Assembly (NCBI RefSeq): GCF_017351175.1
Contig: NZ_JAFMPN010000010.1
Coordinates: 1 to 64,000 of the forward strand
DNA: 64,000 nt
Reading direction: 5' to 3'
Origin: Desulfovibrio sp. Huiquan2017
GTDB lineage: Bacteria; Desulfobacterota; Desulfovibrionia; Desulfovibrionales; Desulfovibrionaceae
A program made the translations under genes and the position numbers. The notes under the pieces are model-generated. The model was not told the origin of the DNA. It saw nothing but the letters and a program-made list of their open reading frames with translations, and did no database searches. Of the stretch, positions 17,026 through 25,280 are shown piece after piece; position 1 is the first letter of the stretch; each line of letters starts with the position of its first letter.

Positions 17026-17866
17026 GCCTGCCGATTGAGGTGCGCCGTCAGTGGATCAAACCGAATCGGGAGTATTCCATCCGGCGGCAGTGCAAGTTGG
17101 CAGGCCTTTCCCGTTCGGGGTTTTACTACAAACCTGCGGCCGAGTCCGATGAGAACCTGGCCTGATGCGTCTCATCGACGAGCAGTATCTGCTTCAGCCG
17201 GATTACGGCTCGCCGCGCATGACGGATTGGCTGAAGACACAAGGGCATCAGATCAACCACAAGCGAGTCGAGCGACTGATGCAGTTGATGGGCTTGCAAG
17301 CGATTACTCCAGGGCCGCATACGAGTGTCCCCAACCCGGAGCATCCCGTGTTTCCTTATCTGCTGAAAGGAGTTGCCATTGAGCGAAAGAATCAAGTCTG
17401 GAGCGCTGACATCACCCACATCCCCATGCAGCGCGGCTTTCTGTATCTGGTGGCAGTGATTGACTGGTGGAGCCGATTCGTATTGGCTTGGGAACTATCG
17501 AATTCCATGGACAGTTCGTTTTGCGTGGACGTGCTGAGCAAGGCGTTGTGCATCTCCACGCCAGAGGTGATCAATACGGACCAAGGAGCGCAATTCACGA
17601 GCCGTGAATTTACCGGCCTTTTGCAGAGCAAGGGCATTGCAATCAGCATGGACGGCAAAGGTCGCGCAATCGACAACGTATTCATCGAGCGGCTGTGGTG
17701 GATGGTGAAATACGAGGATGTCTATCCCAAGGCGTATTCTGATGGAATCGAGCTATACCATGGGCTGACGCGCTATTTTCGGTACTACAACGAGAAGCGC
17801 GGTCACTCGTCGTTGGACAAAAGAACTCCCGTTGCCGTATACAGGGGCAACTTGGATGTTCATTGA
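17025..17866 (+). pseudogene. IS3-family OrfB transposase with one frameshift
   Basis: Entered by -1 frameshifting from OrfA, it reads SLPIEVRRQWIKPNREYSIR... to ESDENLA and then hits a TGA at 17163-17165; the expected ALMRLIDEQYLLQPDYGSPR continues one frame over from 17165. One missing base (a C near 17160) explains it. The rest is complete, with DDE residues in SADITHIPM, NTDQGAQFTS and NVFIERLWWMVKYE. Without the slip this would be a working transposase, so the copy is recent or the base is a sequencing error. Confidence 0.85.
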
Positions 17867-18035
17867 CTTGGCTCGCAGCCGTTGCTCCGTTCCGCCCTCG
17901 GCCCTTCGGGCCGCCCCTACGGGGACGGGCTACGCTCCACAACTGTTGCGGCGAACCACCTCCACGGAGGCACAAACTCGGACGTCGGACTCCACATTAA
18001 AATAGCCGATCAGTGGTCCAAAGGATGGGAGGAGG

Positions 18036-18290
18036 CGCAACTACCATGGAACAAACCAGTTCCGGCGAGAACAAACCGCCTATTACATGCAATCCCAGGC
18101 TGCCTGAGTCATATGGACGGTCTCTTGAATTATTTCGGATAAGCTCATTTCCATCTCCTTGTGTTGCTTGAGAAGGCTCGTTTCCGCTCCTTATCTCCAA
18201 TGCAACCCTACATGCCCATGCGTCATTCCCACCCCCGGCAAAGCCTGGGGCTTGGTTTCTGTGAATCGCTCAAAGCGGCTTATTCTTTGA
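18036..18290. other. No gene supported between two IS elements
   Basis: Short open frames only, none with a ribosome binding site or recognisable family. A GC-rich imperfect hairpin (CCCCGGCAAAGCCTGGGG) near 18235 may belong to the left end of the IS200-type element. Confidence 0.35.
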
Positions 18291-18722
18291 TTAGATAGGG
18301 AACTTTAATTGGTCCAATCGCTTATCAGTTTCTTCTTGGTTTCGAATATACTTCCGAATCACTTGATCATCTCTTCCTACGGTTGAGACAAAACAACCAC
18401 GTGCCCAAAAGTTTTGCCCCACAAATTCTCGTGCTCGATCTTGGACTTCACGCGTTATACGGATGGTGCTCTTGCCCTTTATAAAACCAACCACTTGCGC
18501 AACCGAATATTTCGGTGGAATCGCGATCAGCATGTGGACATGGTCACGGCATAAATGCCCTTCTAGTATTTCGCTTTCACGTTGATGCGCTAGTTCATGG
18601 GACACTTCACCGAATAACATGCGCAGCTTACCAAACAGCACTTTGTCTCGATACTTGGGAATCCAAACCACATAATACTTGCAGTCCCATCTTGTGTGAC
18701 ATAGGCTTGATTTACACTTCAT
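18291..18722 (-). CDS. tnpA: IS200/IS605-family Y1 transposase TnpA
   Basis: 143 residues, full length for this family. The start (CHTRWDCKYYVVWIPKYR), the metal-binding HUH-type DHVHMLIAIPP and the catalytic tyrosine helix (VIRKYIRNQEE) are all present. It makes single-strand cuts at hairpin-defined IS ends. No tnpB lies next to it, so it is of the IS200 type. It looks intact. Confidence 0.93.
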   Translation of the reverse strand: MKCKSSLCHTRWDCKYYVVWIPKYRDKVLFGKLRMLFGEVSHELAHQRESEILEGHLCRDHVHMLIAIPPKYSVAQVVGFIKGKSTIRITREVQDRAREFVGQNFWARGCFVSTVGRDDQVIRKYIRNQEETDKRLDQLKFPI

Positions 18723-18877
18723 TTAAGCCTTTCCTGTGCTCACACTTTGAGCAGCTCACCAGGAGAGGCTTTTATTTACTCCCGTAAAAGTCAAATTTTG
18801 GCGGTTGCGGAGAAGTCTGAAAAAGGCCTTGAAGAACGGACTAGCAGAGATGCTTTCCCATTCTATCTATGCACGAA

Positions 18878-18901
18878 AAGGCCCCCAGATGGGGGCCAAA
18901 A
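18878..18901 (-). terminator. Terminator on the minus strand
   Basis: GGCCCCC-AGAT-GGGGGCC is a perfect 7-bp stem with a T4 run on the minus strand. It would end leftward transcription from the DUF4258-like gene and is a possible left limit of the integrated element. Confidence 0.65.
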
Positions 18902-19019
18902 ATCGAGATATGCCTCGCTCTCGGATGGTGCTCCCTAGCAGATGTTGTTTCCGCTTATGAGCCCGTTGGTTCAGCCGCCCCGAGCCACGCGGGGAGCCTG
19001 GGCGGAACATCCGCCACTA

Positions 19020-19286
19020 TCAAATCACGGAGCAGGTCGGGTCGCGTGTCCGGCGACGCGGCTCGTATGCCGCTCCGATGTGATCATGAGGTCGGCCGTT
19101 ATATACGGTCACGAGCCTCAATCCGTTGTCGCACGGCACTGTCACAGCCGTGTACCCCATCAAATGATGCCGGGTGGCGCCCAACCGTCCCGGACTTTTC
19201 TCGCCCATGGCAACACATGCCAAGGCGGTAGGTGCAACGATGTTGCGTTCTTGCATACGGGTGTAAGCATGCTTCGTAACAATCAC
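19020..19286 (-). CDS. DUF4258-like small protein
   Basis: 88 residues starting with GTG after AAGGAGG. TKHAYTRMQERNIVAPTALA, then the ...GYTAVTVPCDNGLRLVTVYNG strand match the pattern of DUF4258 proteins (HA..RM..R.I), a small family often found on mobile DNA and sometimes in toxin-antitoxin contexts. Last gene of the leftward arm of the element. Function not known. Confidence 0.55.
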   Translation of the reverse strand: MIVTKHAYTRMQERNIVAPTALACVAMGEKSPGRLGATRHHLMGYTAVTVPCDNGLRLVTVYNGRPHDHIGAAYEPRRRTRDPTCSVI

Positions 19287-19440
19287 ATTGATAGCGCCTC
19301 CTTCGGTCTACCGACCAGTCAATCCATTTCCCTGAACATACTACCTGCTGACTGCTGATCGCCACTTTTGGGCCGGGAAAAATGGCCTGTGAGGAAGGAA
19401 ATTGAAGGAAAAAAGAACGAAAAAGAAGGGCAAGGATCCA

Positions 19441-19510
19441 AAAAGGATACTCGCCCCCCTTCACTCGGTTTCTACTTCCCCTAGTCATCGGGGGATGCGG
19501 GGGGGGAAAC
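19441..19510 (-). repeat. Nested G/C-run hairpin repeat, copy A
   Basis: Read on the minus strand: GTTTCCCCCCC, an inner CCCC...GGGG hairpin, then GAGTGAAGGGGGGC and GAGTATCCTTTTT. The outer C-run and G-run can pair. It lies directly 3' of the gene ending at 19520. Related copies are at 19886-19929, 25187-25252 and 25515-25580. Confidence 0.65.
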
Positions 19511-19519
19511 ATGGTATGG

Positions 19520-19783
19520 CTACACCTCCGCCCTTGTGATGCTTCCCTCGTCGGTCATCAGGTACCGCTGCCCGTAGTGTCCGACGATCACGTCGCCGGG
19601 CCCGTGCGAACAGTCGACCAGCTCCGGCCGCTTGACCTTCTTCTTCCCGACCAGCTCGTATCCCCAGACCGTCTTCCGAACCTTTCCGCCGTTTCCGCCG
19701 TCGACCATAGCCGTCTTCACGTGCTTCCTGAACCGCTAAACCTCGGCCAGTTCCTTGACATGCAAAACCATAATTCTTGCCAT
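19520..19783 (-). pseudogene. Small element gene with an in-frame TAG
   Basis: An ATG at 19783 with a strong AAGGAG opens MARIMVLHVKELAEV, then TAG (19736-19738), then the same frame continues RFRKHVKTAMVDGGNGGKVR...YGQRYLMTDEGSITRAEV to a stop at 19520. The codon could have been CAG (Gln). A GTG restart at 19720 would give a 66-residue protein. Family not recognised; the second half has features of a small soluble beta-rich protein. Whether the 66-residue form is made is open. Confidence 0.5.
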
Positions 19784-19885
19784 ACTTTTCTCCTTGGCCG
19801 CGTTTTTCTTTATTCGCCGCCAAGGAGGCCGTTCTGGCCAAAAAGGACCGGTGGATGCCAAAAAAAGGAGAAAAAGATAAAAAAA

Positions 19886-19929
19886 AGAAACGCCCCCCTT
19901 CTCCGGGTGCGGTTCCGGGCGGGGGAAAC
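19886..19929 (-). repeat. Nested G/C-run hairpin repeat, copy B
   Basis: On the minus strand: GTTTCCCCC, an inner CCGG...CCGG pair, then GAAGGGGGGC and GTTTC followed by T8. It sits about 75 bases after the stop of the zinc-ribbon gene and in front of the next gene. The following long T run makes this the copy most like a normal terminator. Confidence 0.6.
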
Positions 19930-20004
19930 ACTTGTAGCGTAGCGGAACGTGTTACTGTGCCGCCGACAGGCGGTACAGAAATGGGAATGGATAAAATGTC
20001 GGAG

Positions 20005-20328
20005 CTATGCGGAGTCGGGCTTGACGAAGAAGACACGGTGGTACCCTTCTGCATAAAGGCGGTTGAGGTCGGACTGGATGCCTGGGGCCAAGAGCGACCC
20101 CGGAAGGACGAAGCCAAGGACGATGGCCTCCGCCTCGCCGGGCCAGATACCTGTCCAACGTGCAAACCTGGGGTCATGGCCGGGGCAATCGCATTGGCAC
20201 CGCTGAAGGCCGCACACCGAACAACGTTCGACCTCGCATCCATGGCGGTGCGGTGTGCAAGGCTCGACGCCGCACGACGGGCATTGTGACAGGCCTGGGA
20301 GGTGACTTAATTTCTTACCCACACGCAT
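20005..20328 (-). CDS. Zinc-ribbon-like cysteine-rich protein of the element
   Basis: 107 residues from the ATG at 20328 (GAAGGGG upstream). Two CxxC knuckles and more cysteines (CPSCGVEPC, ERCSVCGLQRCQCDC) are followed by GHDPRFARWTGIWPGEAEA, a phrase I associate with small zinc-ribbon proteins found in phage-like DNA of sulfate reducers. It overlaps the 3' end of the upstream gene by 22 bases, so the two are coupled. No enzymatic function can be assigned. Confidence 0.65.
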   Translation of the reverse strand: MRVGKKLSHLPGLSQCPSCGVEPCTPHRHGCEVERCSVCGLQRCQCDCPGHDPRFARWTGIWPGEAEAIVLGFVLPGSLLAPGIQSDLNRLYAEGYHRVFFVKPDSA

Positions 20329-20699
20329 ACCCCTTCTGCGTTTTCGCCGAGAGGAATCCTGTCCCAGTCGCGCACATGTATTTGGACGACAACGGCAGTA
20401 GGCCAAAGATAGGATATTCCGCCTGAATCGACCATTTTTGTCAGCAAATGAAGAAAATCGGCGACTCCGCCAATTCGCACGATTTCGATCCTGTCTGCCG
20501 GAACACTGGTAATAGATTCTCCGCCGCAAAGTTCGCCAAACTTGCGGCTGTCAACCATCAACGCACCGTACGACACGAGGGAAACAGGACCATTTGATTT
20601 CGCGCAATGGAAAAGCGCCGTCATTAGCCCGTGGCGTGTCGGATTGCAGACAAGATCACCTATCAGCTCGTATTTGCAAACGTCCGTGATGTCGCCCAT
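20307..20699 (-). CDS. Hypothetical element protein
   Basis: 130 residues from the ATG at 20699, chosen because AGGAGGGTCA precedes it. Starts MGDITDVCKYELIGDLVCNP; later VPADRIEIVRIGGVADFLHL. No membrane segment and no motif I recognise. It overlaps the zinc-ribbon gene downstream. Confidence 0.6.
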   Translation of the reverse strand: MGDITDVCKYELIGDLVCNPTRHGLMTALFHCAKSNGPVSLVSYGALMVDSRKFGELCGGESITSVPADRIEIVRIGGVADFLHLLTKMVDSGGISYLWPTAVVVQIHVRDWDRIPLGENAEGVCVWVRN

Positions 20700-20779
20700 T
20701 GACCCTCCTTTTTTCAAGTCCAATGCGCATTGTGCTCACACCACAAAAATCGGTCAACACATCTCCGTCACTCGCCTTT

Positions 20780-21278
20780 TTACCTCCAAGCTAGATACGC
20801 CGCGGCGGCATCGGCGGCATGTTCCATCCTGCATTTTGCATTCGGCCACGACGCTGATGGCCACAGGCTTCTGGCGGCCGACATCATCTCGTCCTTTTAA
20901 CCTTTTCCGGCCCCGAGAAATGCGATCATACCATCCCTTGCCCTTATCGTGTGGGGCGTCAGCCCAGCCCCGACACACGTCCTGATCACAGCTCCAGTCG
21001 CAAGGCGAATCGCCTGAACAGCGTTCATGTTTTTGCCCCTTCCAAGGGCATTTCGGCGACGACTTCCGTCGGAGAGAATCGGCTAATAAGGAAGATGAGT
21101 TCAGACGACAACTCCCGGGCGCTGCTTCAAGGACGCCGTACTTGGCCGCACCATTCGGCGGCTTTGTCTGCACGGTTCCGCAATCGACGATCTGACCGTC
21201 CACGTCGAACACACACCATCCGAGATTTTTCAGGGCAACATCCAGGACCAAAACCGCCCTTTCTTCTACTTGTTTCAA
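20780..21278 (-). pseudogene. RuvC-like Holliday junction resolvase, several lesions
   Basis: Piecing three segments together gives a RuvC-type fold: VLVLDVALKNLGWCVFDVDG (first catalytic Asp), then after a slip near 21115 RELSSELIFLISRFSPTEVV, AEMPLEGAK (catalytic Glu), a missing A at the AAAACATGAAC run near 21030, MNAVQAIRLATGAV, an in-frame TAA after FLGAGKG, and finally MEHAADAAAAYLAW (the last catalytic Asp). Phage and plasmid RuvC-like enzymes resolve recombination or replication junctions. At least two frameshifts and one stop mean it is broken. Confidence 0.65.
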
Positions 21279-21556
21279 CTATCATTTTCATCCAGCGCCT
21301 CCTGGAGTTCATCCACGTTTCCTTTGCCTTTCCGGGGGCAACAAGCTCCCGGCTCTTGATCCTGCGTCTGCAAGCTTTTTTATTTTTTCATTTCCTTTTT
21401 ATTTCCCTTTCCCGATCCTTTCGCCGCCACCGAAGGGGCGGTGGTCCTTTGCCTTTGCCGCCCAGGGACTCGGCGACGGCGGTCAGAAAAGCGAAGCCTG
21501 GCGCGGCCTCAAGGCTTCGTGTCCCCGGCGGCCGGGAGTGGTCTTGTCGTCCTGGG

Positions 21557-21913
21557 CTATACGCTCGTACTCGGCTGGGCCAGTCTTAATTCCGCCGAGC
21601 GGGATGACGTGGTCTTGGAACCCGTCGACAGCCGATTTGAGTCCGCCATCGATCGGCGGCACTGTTGGAGATGGGCGCATCGGGCACAGATTGCGTTGTT
21701 CGCTTTGCAGATCGCTGAGACAAAACAGCCGGGGCCGCCGCCGCGCCGCACCCCCATCCTAAAACAGTGGTTCCCCCTTTGGGGGAACTGGATCGACGAT
21801 CTCGAAGTGATCTTGGATTTTTTTGATGGCTGGGGAAATGGAATGGTGGGCCATTCGATTTTTTCGAGTATGTGGTCTGGCTTCCGTTCTGACGGGATCT
21901 TCGGATTGTTCAT
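21557..21913 (-). CDS. Doubtful cysteine-containing ORF next to the origin
   Basis: 118 residues if read from 21913. Only the middle looks protein-like: CFVSAICKANNAICARCAHL, QQC, with four cysteines spaced like a small metal site. The end of the ORF looks random, while the neighbouring frame (65 residues ending at 21483, with IDGGLKSAVDGFQDHVIPLG) looks better, so a frameshift near 21670 is possible. Weak call. Confidence 0.22.
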   Translation of the reverse strand: MNNPKIPSERKPDHILEKIEWPTIPFPQPSKKSKITSRSSIQFPQRGNHCFRMGVRRGGGPGCFVSAICKANNAICARCAHLQQCRRSMADSNRLSTGSKTTSSRSAELRLAQPSTSV

Positions 21914-22136
21914 AGGGACAGGTTCACGAGGGCAACAGAAAAGGCCGTGGCGGCCTGTTTTTTGAACGATTCGGCGGTATGGCTGATCTATTCAGAACGG
22001 CGCATCGCCACTTCTTCCTTTCATCAGCCATCTTGAAATCAAAACGGACGCTCTTCGTACGTAATTATTCTGAAAACTAAACACGAAATTTGTATGATTC
22101 CACGAATCCAAAGGCTGACAATGGTTTCCGGCGATT

Positions 22137-22212
22137 ATTTTTTGGGAAATATCACCGCCATTTCGCGCTTGTTTTTTGGAAAATATCACCGATTTTTTTG
22201 GAAAATATCACC
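22137..22212. repeat. Three iterons upstream of rep (candidate replication origin)
   Basis: Direct repeats of TTTTTTGGAAAATATCACC (one base varies) end at 22156, 22190 and 22212. The 34- and 22-base spacings are close to whole helical turns, so the sites face the same side. An inverted half site (GTGATAT, 22226-22232) overlaps the presumed rep promoter, as in autoregulated iteron plasmids. The surrounding DNA is AT-rich. Confidence 0.7.
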
Positions 22213-22326
22213 ATTGCGCCGATAAGTGATATATAAATACAAGTCTACACTTTGACTTTTAGGTGTTTACATAGATATTTTTTTAGTTATGGATGCGACA
22301 AGATCAATCAAGAAGGAGATTCCAAG

Positions 22327-23610
22327 ATGGTTAAAGACAAGATGAACAGGGTCGCACCGGTGATCAAGCAGCTCCGGGAACTGTCAGACCGCCCCCAAAG
22401 CCCGGTTGCCTCCGGCGACATCATGCACTTGCGGTATGAAACGACCCGAATGACGTACGAGGTGTCGAGTACAAGTCCGCTCCCCAGGCAGTGTGACGTC
22501 AAAATCTATTACTACTGCCTCGGTGTCAGGCAGCAGCAAGAGTCTGACGGCGGCGACAGAAACCGTGTCTCCATGTCTATACTCGATATTTTGCGTGGAT
22601 GCGGCATGTCGAAGTCGCGGCAGAACTACGACAACGTTGTCGAAGCGTTGCGGCGATACAACGATTTGAGAATGCGTCTCAAGTACAAAGACCTTTCCGG
22701 GATCGCAGAGGACTGGTTCGGCTTGTTTGACGCAAGGATCCGCGACCGAAACGTGGAGTTGATCTTTTCCGACTTTTACATCGAGGCGCTTGAAGCCGAT
22801 GATGCAAATGTCCACTTCCTTGCCTTGGAACACATAGCCGGACTGACGGGACTCGCAATCCAGCTTTACTCGATGATGCAGACGCACCTGTTTGATAAGA
22901 AAAACAAAGTTAGAACGTACGGGGAAAAGGCGAGATTGATCACCCGCAAGTTGTTCGGGGAAAATCGCGGACGTGAAATCCCTGTCAGCTCCGCTTTGAC
23001 ACACTACGTCAAGCCTGCGCTCGAGCGTATAGAGAGGCAAACTGGCTGGAGAATAAGCGTCAAGAATGACGGACGCGGCGAAGATTGCGTGTGGACATTC
23101 TCGACGGCTGAAGTTCCTAACTCTTTCCGCGTTGCAGGTCTTACAACGGAAGAAGAAGCCAAGCTCCGCGGCAACGAGGATCAGGCAGTCGAGACAACTG
23201 CCACGCAACCAGCTTCAACCGAACTACCCGACACTGTAATCCGTGCAATCCCAGAAAAATACCGCGCTGACAAAAAGCTCCGCGAGGTGCTGAACGACCT
23301 GTTGACAAGGACGGAAGAGCGAAACGTCATCGTCTTGTGTGAGTCTATAAACACAAGGAAAGTCAAGAATTTTGCGGCAGTTGTAATGGGTATGCACAAT
23401 GCCGGCACCCTCCTGGAACAGGCAAAAAAGGTCGGTACGAACAGGCGCATCAAGACGTTCGACGAGACACTCGTTAAGCGCCTTGATGCCGCAGCTTACG
23501 TGATGGATTGCGGCGAGGACTTCTTCGTAGAGACGTGCAAGGCCAGAGGGGTAACGCCGGAGCAGGTCAGGGAATACGTCGCCAAAAAACAGGCGAACGA
23601 CGAAGGGTAG
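22327..23610 (+). CDS. Replication initiator protein (iteron-plasmid Rep-like)
   Basis: 427 residues from the ATG at 22327, which has GAAGGAG upstream; a longer frame from 22252 reads through the promoter and is not used. The sequence has the feel of winged-helix initiators: KIYYYCLGVRQ, SMSILDILRGCGMSKSRQNY, NVELIFSDFYIEAL, LALEHIAGLTGLAIQLYSMM, then ARLITRKLF. The best support is context: three iterons directly upstream and an inverted half site at its promoter. It may drive replication of the excised element. No match to a specific Rep family can be claimed without a search. Confidence 0.6.
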   Translation: MVKDKMNRVAPVIKQLRELSDRPQSPVASGDIMHLRYETTRMTYEVSSTSPLPRQCDVKIYYYCLGVRQQQESDGGDRNRVSMSILDILRGCGMSKSRQNYDNVVEALRRYNDLRMRLKYKDLSGIAEDWFGLFDARIRDRNVELIFSDFYIEALEADDANVHFLALEHIAGLTGLAIQLYSMMQTHLFDKKNKVRTYGEKARLITRKLFGENRGREIPVSSALTHYVKPALERIERQTGWRISVKNDGRGEDCVWTFSTAEVPNSFRVAGLTTEEEAKLRGNEDQAVETTATQPASTELPDTVIRAIPEKYRADKKLREVLNDLLTRTEERNVIVLCESINTRKVKNFAAVVMGMHNAGTLLEQAKKVGTNRRIKTFDETLVKRLDAAAYVMDCGEDFFVETCKARGVTPEQVREYVAKKQANDEG

Positions 23611-23618
23611 CACACAAG

Positions 23619-23650
23619 AAAGCCCCCTTTCGAGGGCTTCTTCTTTCTTC
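23619..23650 (+). terminator. Terminator after rep
   Basis: AAGCCC...GGGCTT with a short loop, followed by CTTCTTTCTTC. It ends the rep transcript. Confidence 0.65.
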
Positions 23651-23692
23651 ATTTTCCTTCCATTTTCACCAGCCACCATCCCACCAAGTATA

Positions 23693-24166
23693 TCAGTCGT
23701 CCCAGGACGATCCGCAGCCGAAATCGTCATCAAAGGACGAGCACCCGATGCCATCGTCAAACGACGAGCATCCGCAGATATCGTCATCAATCCCAATCGA
23801 CGACGTGCCGCAAAAATCGTCGTCGATAGAGGAACTCGGCCAGTCGTCGTCGAACGCCGAGGTCGACGAAGACATAAAATCATCGTCAGACGACAAAAAA
23901 TCAGACAAAGAGTCGTAGTGGATATTGCACGGAAGGTGGCTGTAAATCGGCGAATAGTAAACGTCGTCATTATTAAGCAAATCAGCGTCATCATCGCTGA
24001 ACAGATCGTCGTCAGACCTGATTCCGATCTCATCGCCAAACATCGACTGCCATCCGTCCCCACCATCATCCTCACCGGCCGCCCAGTTCGTCGTCATGCC
24101 GCCACCGTTGCTGACAAGTGCCCCGAACACCACAATCGCCCCGATAATCGCAATCACGATTTCCAT
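23693..24166 (-). CDS. Membrane-anchored acidic Ser/Asp-repeat protein
   Basis: 157 residues. A membrane helix or signal anchor at the start (MEIVIAIIGAIVVFGALVSN), then an extremely acidic, low-complexity remainder built from short S-S-x-D-D-D units (SSSIDDDF, SSIGIDDDI, SSFDDGI, SSFDDDFGCGSSWDD) with glycine and paired cysteines. Ribosome site AGGGGAAC before the ATG. The repeats sit on the outside if the anchor is N-in. It faces the rep gene convergently. No family recognised; a surface or metal-binding role would be speculation. Confidence 0.6.
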   Translation of the reverse strand: MEIVIAIIGAIVVFGALVSNGGGMTTNWAAGEDDGGDGWQSMFGDEIGIRSDDDLFSDDDADLLNNDDVYYSPIYSHLPCNIHYDSLSDFLSSDDDFMSSSTSAFDDDWPSSSIDDDFCGTSSIGIDDDICGCSSFDDGIGCSSFDDDFGCGSSWDD

Positions 24167-24332
24167 TTCGTTCCCCTTTTTTCTGTTTTCCTCTCCCCCT
24201 CACAATCGCTCTATTTCCGCCAGGAGCCCAGAGATTTCTCCATTTTCTTGTGTTATAACCCACTCTTTTTATTCTTCTTCTTCTTTTACAGGCAACGTTC
24301 TTCACGTGTTTCGCCTTCGGCGCTGTCAGTTT

Positions 24333-24371
24333 TGTGCAACTTTTCTGACAGGCGACGAATATTGGGGCATG
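24333..24371 (+). promoter_or_regulatory. TGTGCAAC-N15-CGAATATT promoter-like box, copy 1
   Basis: TGTGCAAC, exactly 15 bases, CGAATATT, 4 bases, then CATG whose ATG is the start codon of the gene at 24369. The same layout occurs at 25281-25319. If CGAATATT is a -10 element, transcription would begin at or next to the ATG, giving a leaderless mRNA. Confidence 0.5.
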
Positions 24372-25007
24372 AGCGACAAAAATATCAGATTTCACAGCGC
24401 GGAAGAGGCCCTGACATATCTCGTTGCGGTTCGCGATCTCGAGGGGTCGTGCGGTTCCGTGTCCGGCCGTGCGGCGGCCGACGGCGAACTCGGGTTGGCA
24501 CCAGACGGAGATTGTTTCGGGCCGGATGCGACCGACAAGATCGCCGCTCGTATCGATCTCGAGCGGACTGTTGTCCAGGATCTCGACTGGCGGTATCGCC
24601 GCGTCCTTGCCCTGTTCATCGGAGCTGATTGTGTACGGACGTATCCAGAACGGGAAGACGGCACAAGGAGACCAGGCGCCCATGCGGAGGTCATGAAATG
24701 GGCGCGTTGTACGCCCCGACACGCACACTGGCTGATCGACAAAATGCTGTCACACGTCGATCGGAGCTTGTGGCGAATGGGGTATCTCTACGCTAACCCT
24801 GACGCGACCGTAGAGCCAGGTATCAGCCGTAAAACAGACGACGACGGTTTTGTCCGTGCTACGAGAAACAGCGACACAATTTCTGACAACGAGCGACTGG
24901 TTGCCCTCGACAGATCATCAGAGCTGATGTCGTGCCCGTACGAGTTCGCCGCCGCCTACTACACGGCGGCCGAACTGGCAGAATTTGCAGACGTCGAGGA
25001 TGAATAA
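24369..25007 (+). CDS. Hypothetical protein, possible helix-turn-helix fold
   Basis: 212 residues from the ATG at 24369. Alpha-helical, charged sequence: AEEALTYLVAVRDLEGSCGS, RRVLALFIGADCV, HAEVMKWARCTPRHAHWLID, then MLSHVDRSLWRMGYLY. The last part resembles a DNA-binding helix-turn-helix region of sigma-like or late regulators, but I cannot name a family. There is no normal Shine-Dalgarno; the promoter-like box touches the start codon. Confidence 0.55.
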   Translation: MSDKNIRFHSAEEALTYLVAVRDLEGSCGSVSGRAAADGELGLAPDGDCFGPDATDKIAARIDLERTVVQDLDWRYRRVLALFIGADCVRTYPEREDGTRRPGAHAEVMKWARCTPRHAHWLIDKMLSHVDRSLWRMGYLYANPDATVEPGISRKTDDDGFVRATRNSDTISDNERLVALDRSSELMSCPYEFAAAYYTAAELAEFADVEDE

Positions 25008-25186
25008 GTTGGCATGAAGGGAAAGACCCTTCCTGCCAACTTATTTAATCCTTTATTTATATAGTTCCTGTTTACTTCCCCCGGGAAACCGCATCCTGCG
25101 TTTTTCGCGAAACACGCTCGAAAACGCTAAAACGCATCATTTTAATCAAAAACGACCGTTTTTGCTGTTTTGAACGTTTTTAAACT
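25008..25186. other. Non-coding stretch before repeat copy C
   Basis: No open frame of interest. AT-rich with a run of CGTTTTT-type motifs (AAAACGACCGTTTTTGC, TTTTGAACGTTTTTAAA). Leads into the hairpin repeat at 25187. Confidence 0.35.
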
Positions 25187-25252
25187 GTTTCCCCCCACTC
25201 CCCCCGAAGACGGGGGAAGTTGATAAGAGTGAAGGGGGGCAAATATCCTTTT
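25187..25252 (+). repeat. Nested G/C-run hairpin repeat, copy C
   Basis: GTTTCCCCCC, an inner perfect hairpin CCCCCG-AAGA-CGGGGG, then GAGTGAAGGGGGGC and AAATATCCTTTTTT. The clearest copy: the outer C6/G6 runs and the inner stem can form together as a nested structure. It lies between two rightward genes. Confidence 0.7.
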
Positions 25253-25280
25253 TTCCTTTATTTCCTTGTAGTTCCTTTCT

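Larger units (their letters stand above)
16747..18035 (+). mobile_element. IS3-family (IS407/IS150-like) insertion sequence inside the IS4 remnant
   Basis: Contains orfA and orfB in the usual -1 arrangement and a candidate right end near 18000-18035 (AAAATAGCCGATCAGTGGTC, then CAAAGGATGGG). The left inverted repeat is not obvious directly in front of orfA. It interrupts the IS4-type pseudogene, so it arrived later. The exact ends are uncertain. Confidence 0.6.

Noticed and set aside
18750-19020. Left attachment site (copy of the tRNA-Ser 3' end)
   Set aside because: A TTTTGGCGGTTGCGGAGAAG string near 18797 looked similar to TTCTGGCGGAGAAGGAGG, but it has an insertion and no further match, so it is not called.
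19485-20243. 252-codon minus-strand ORF
   Set aside because: Covers two better-supported genes and two hairpin repeats in another frame; arginine-rich translation typical of a shadow.
22137-22212. CRISPR-like array
   Set aside because: Only three short AT-rich repeats with unequal spacing and no spacers; they are iterons of a replication origin. No CRISPR array or cas gene is visible in the window.
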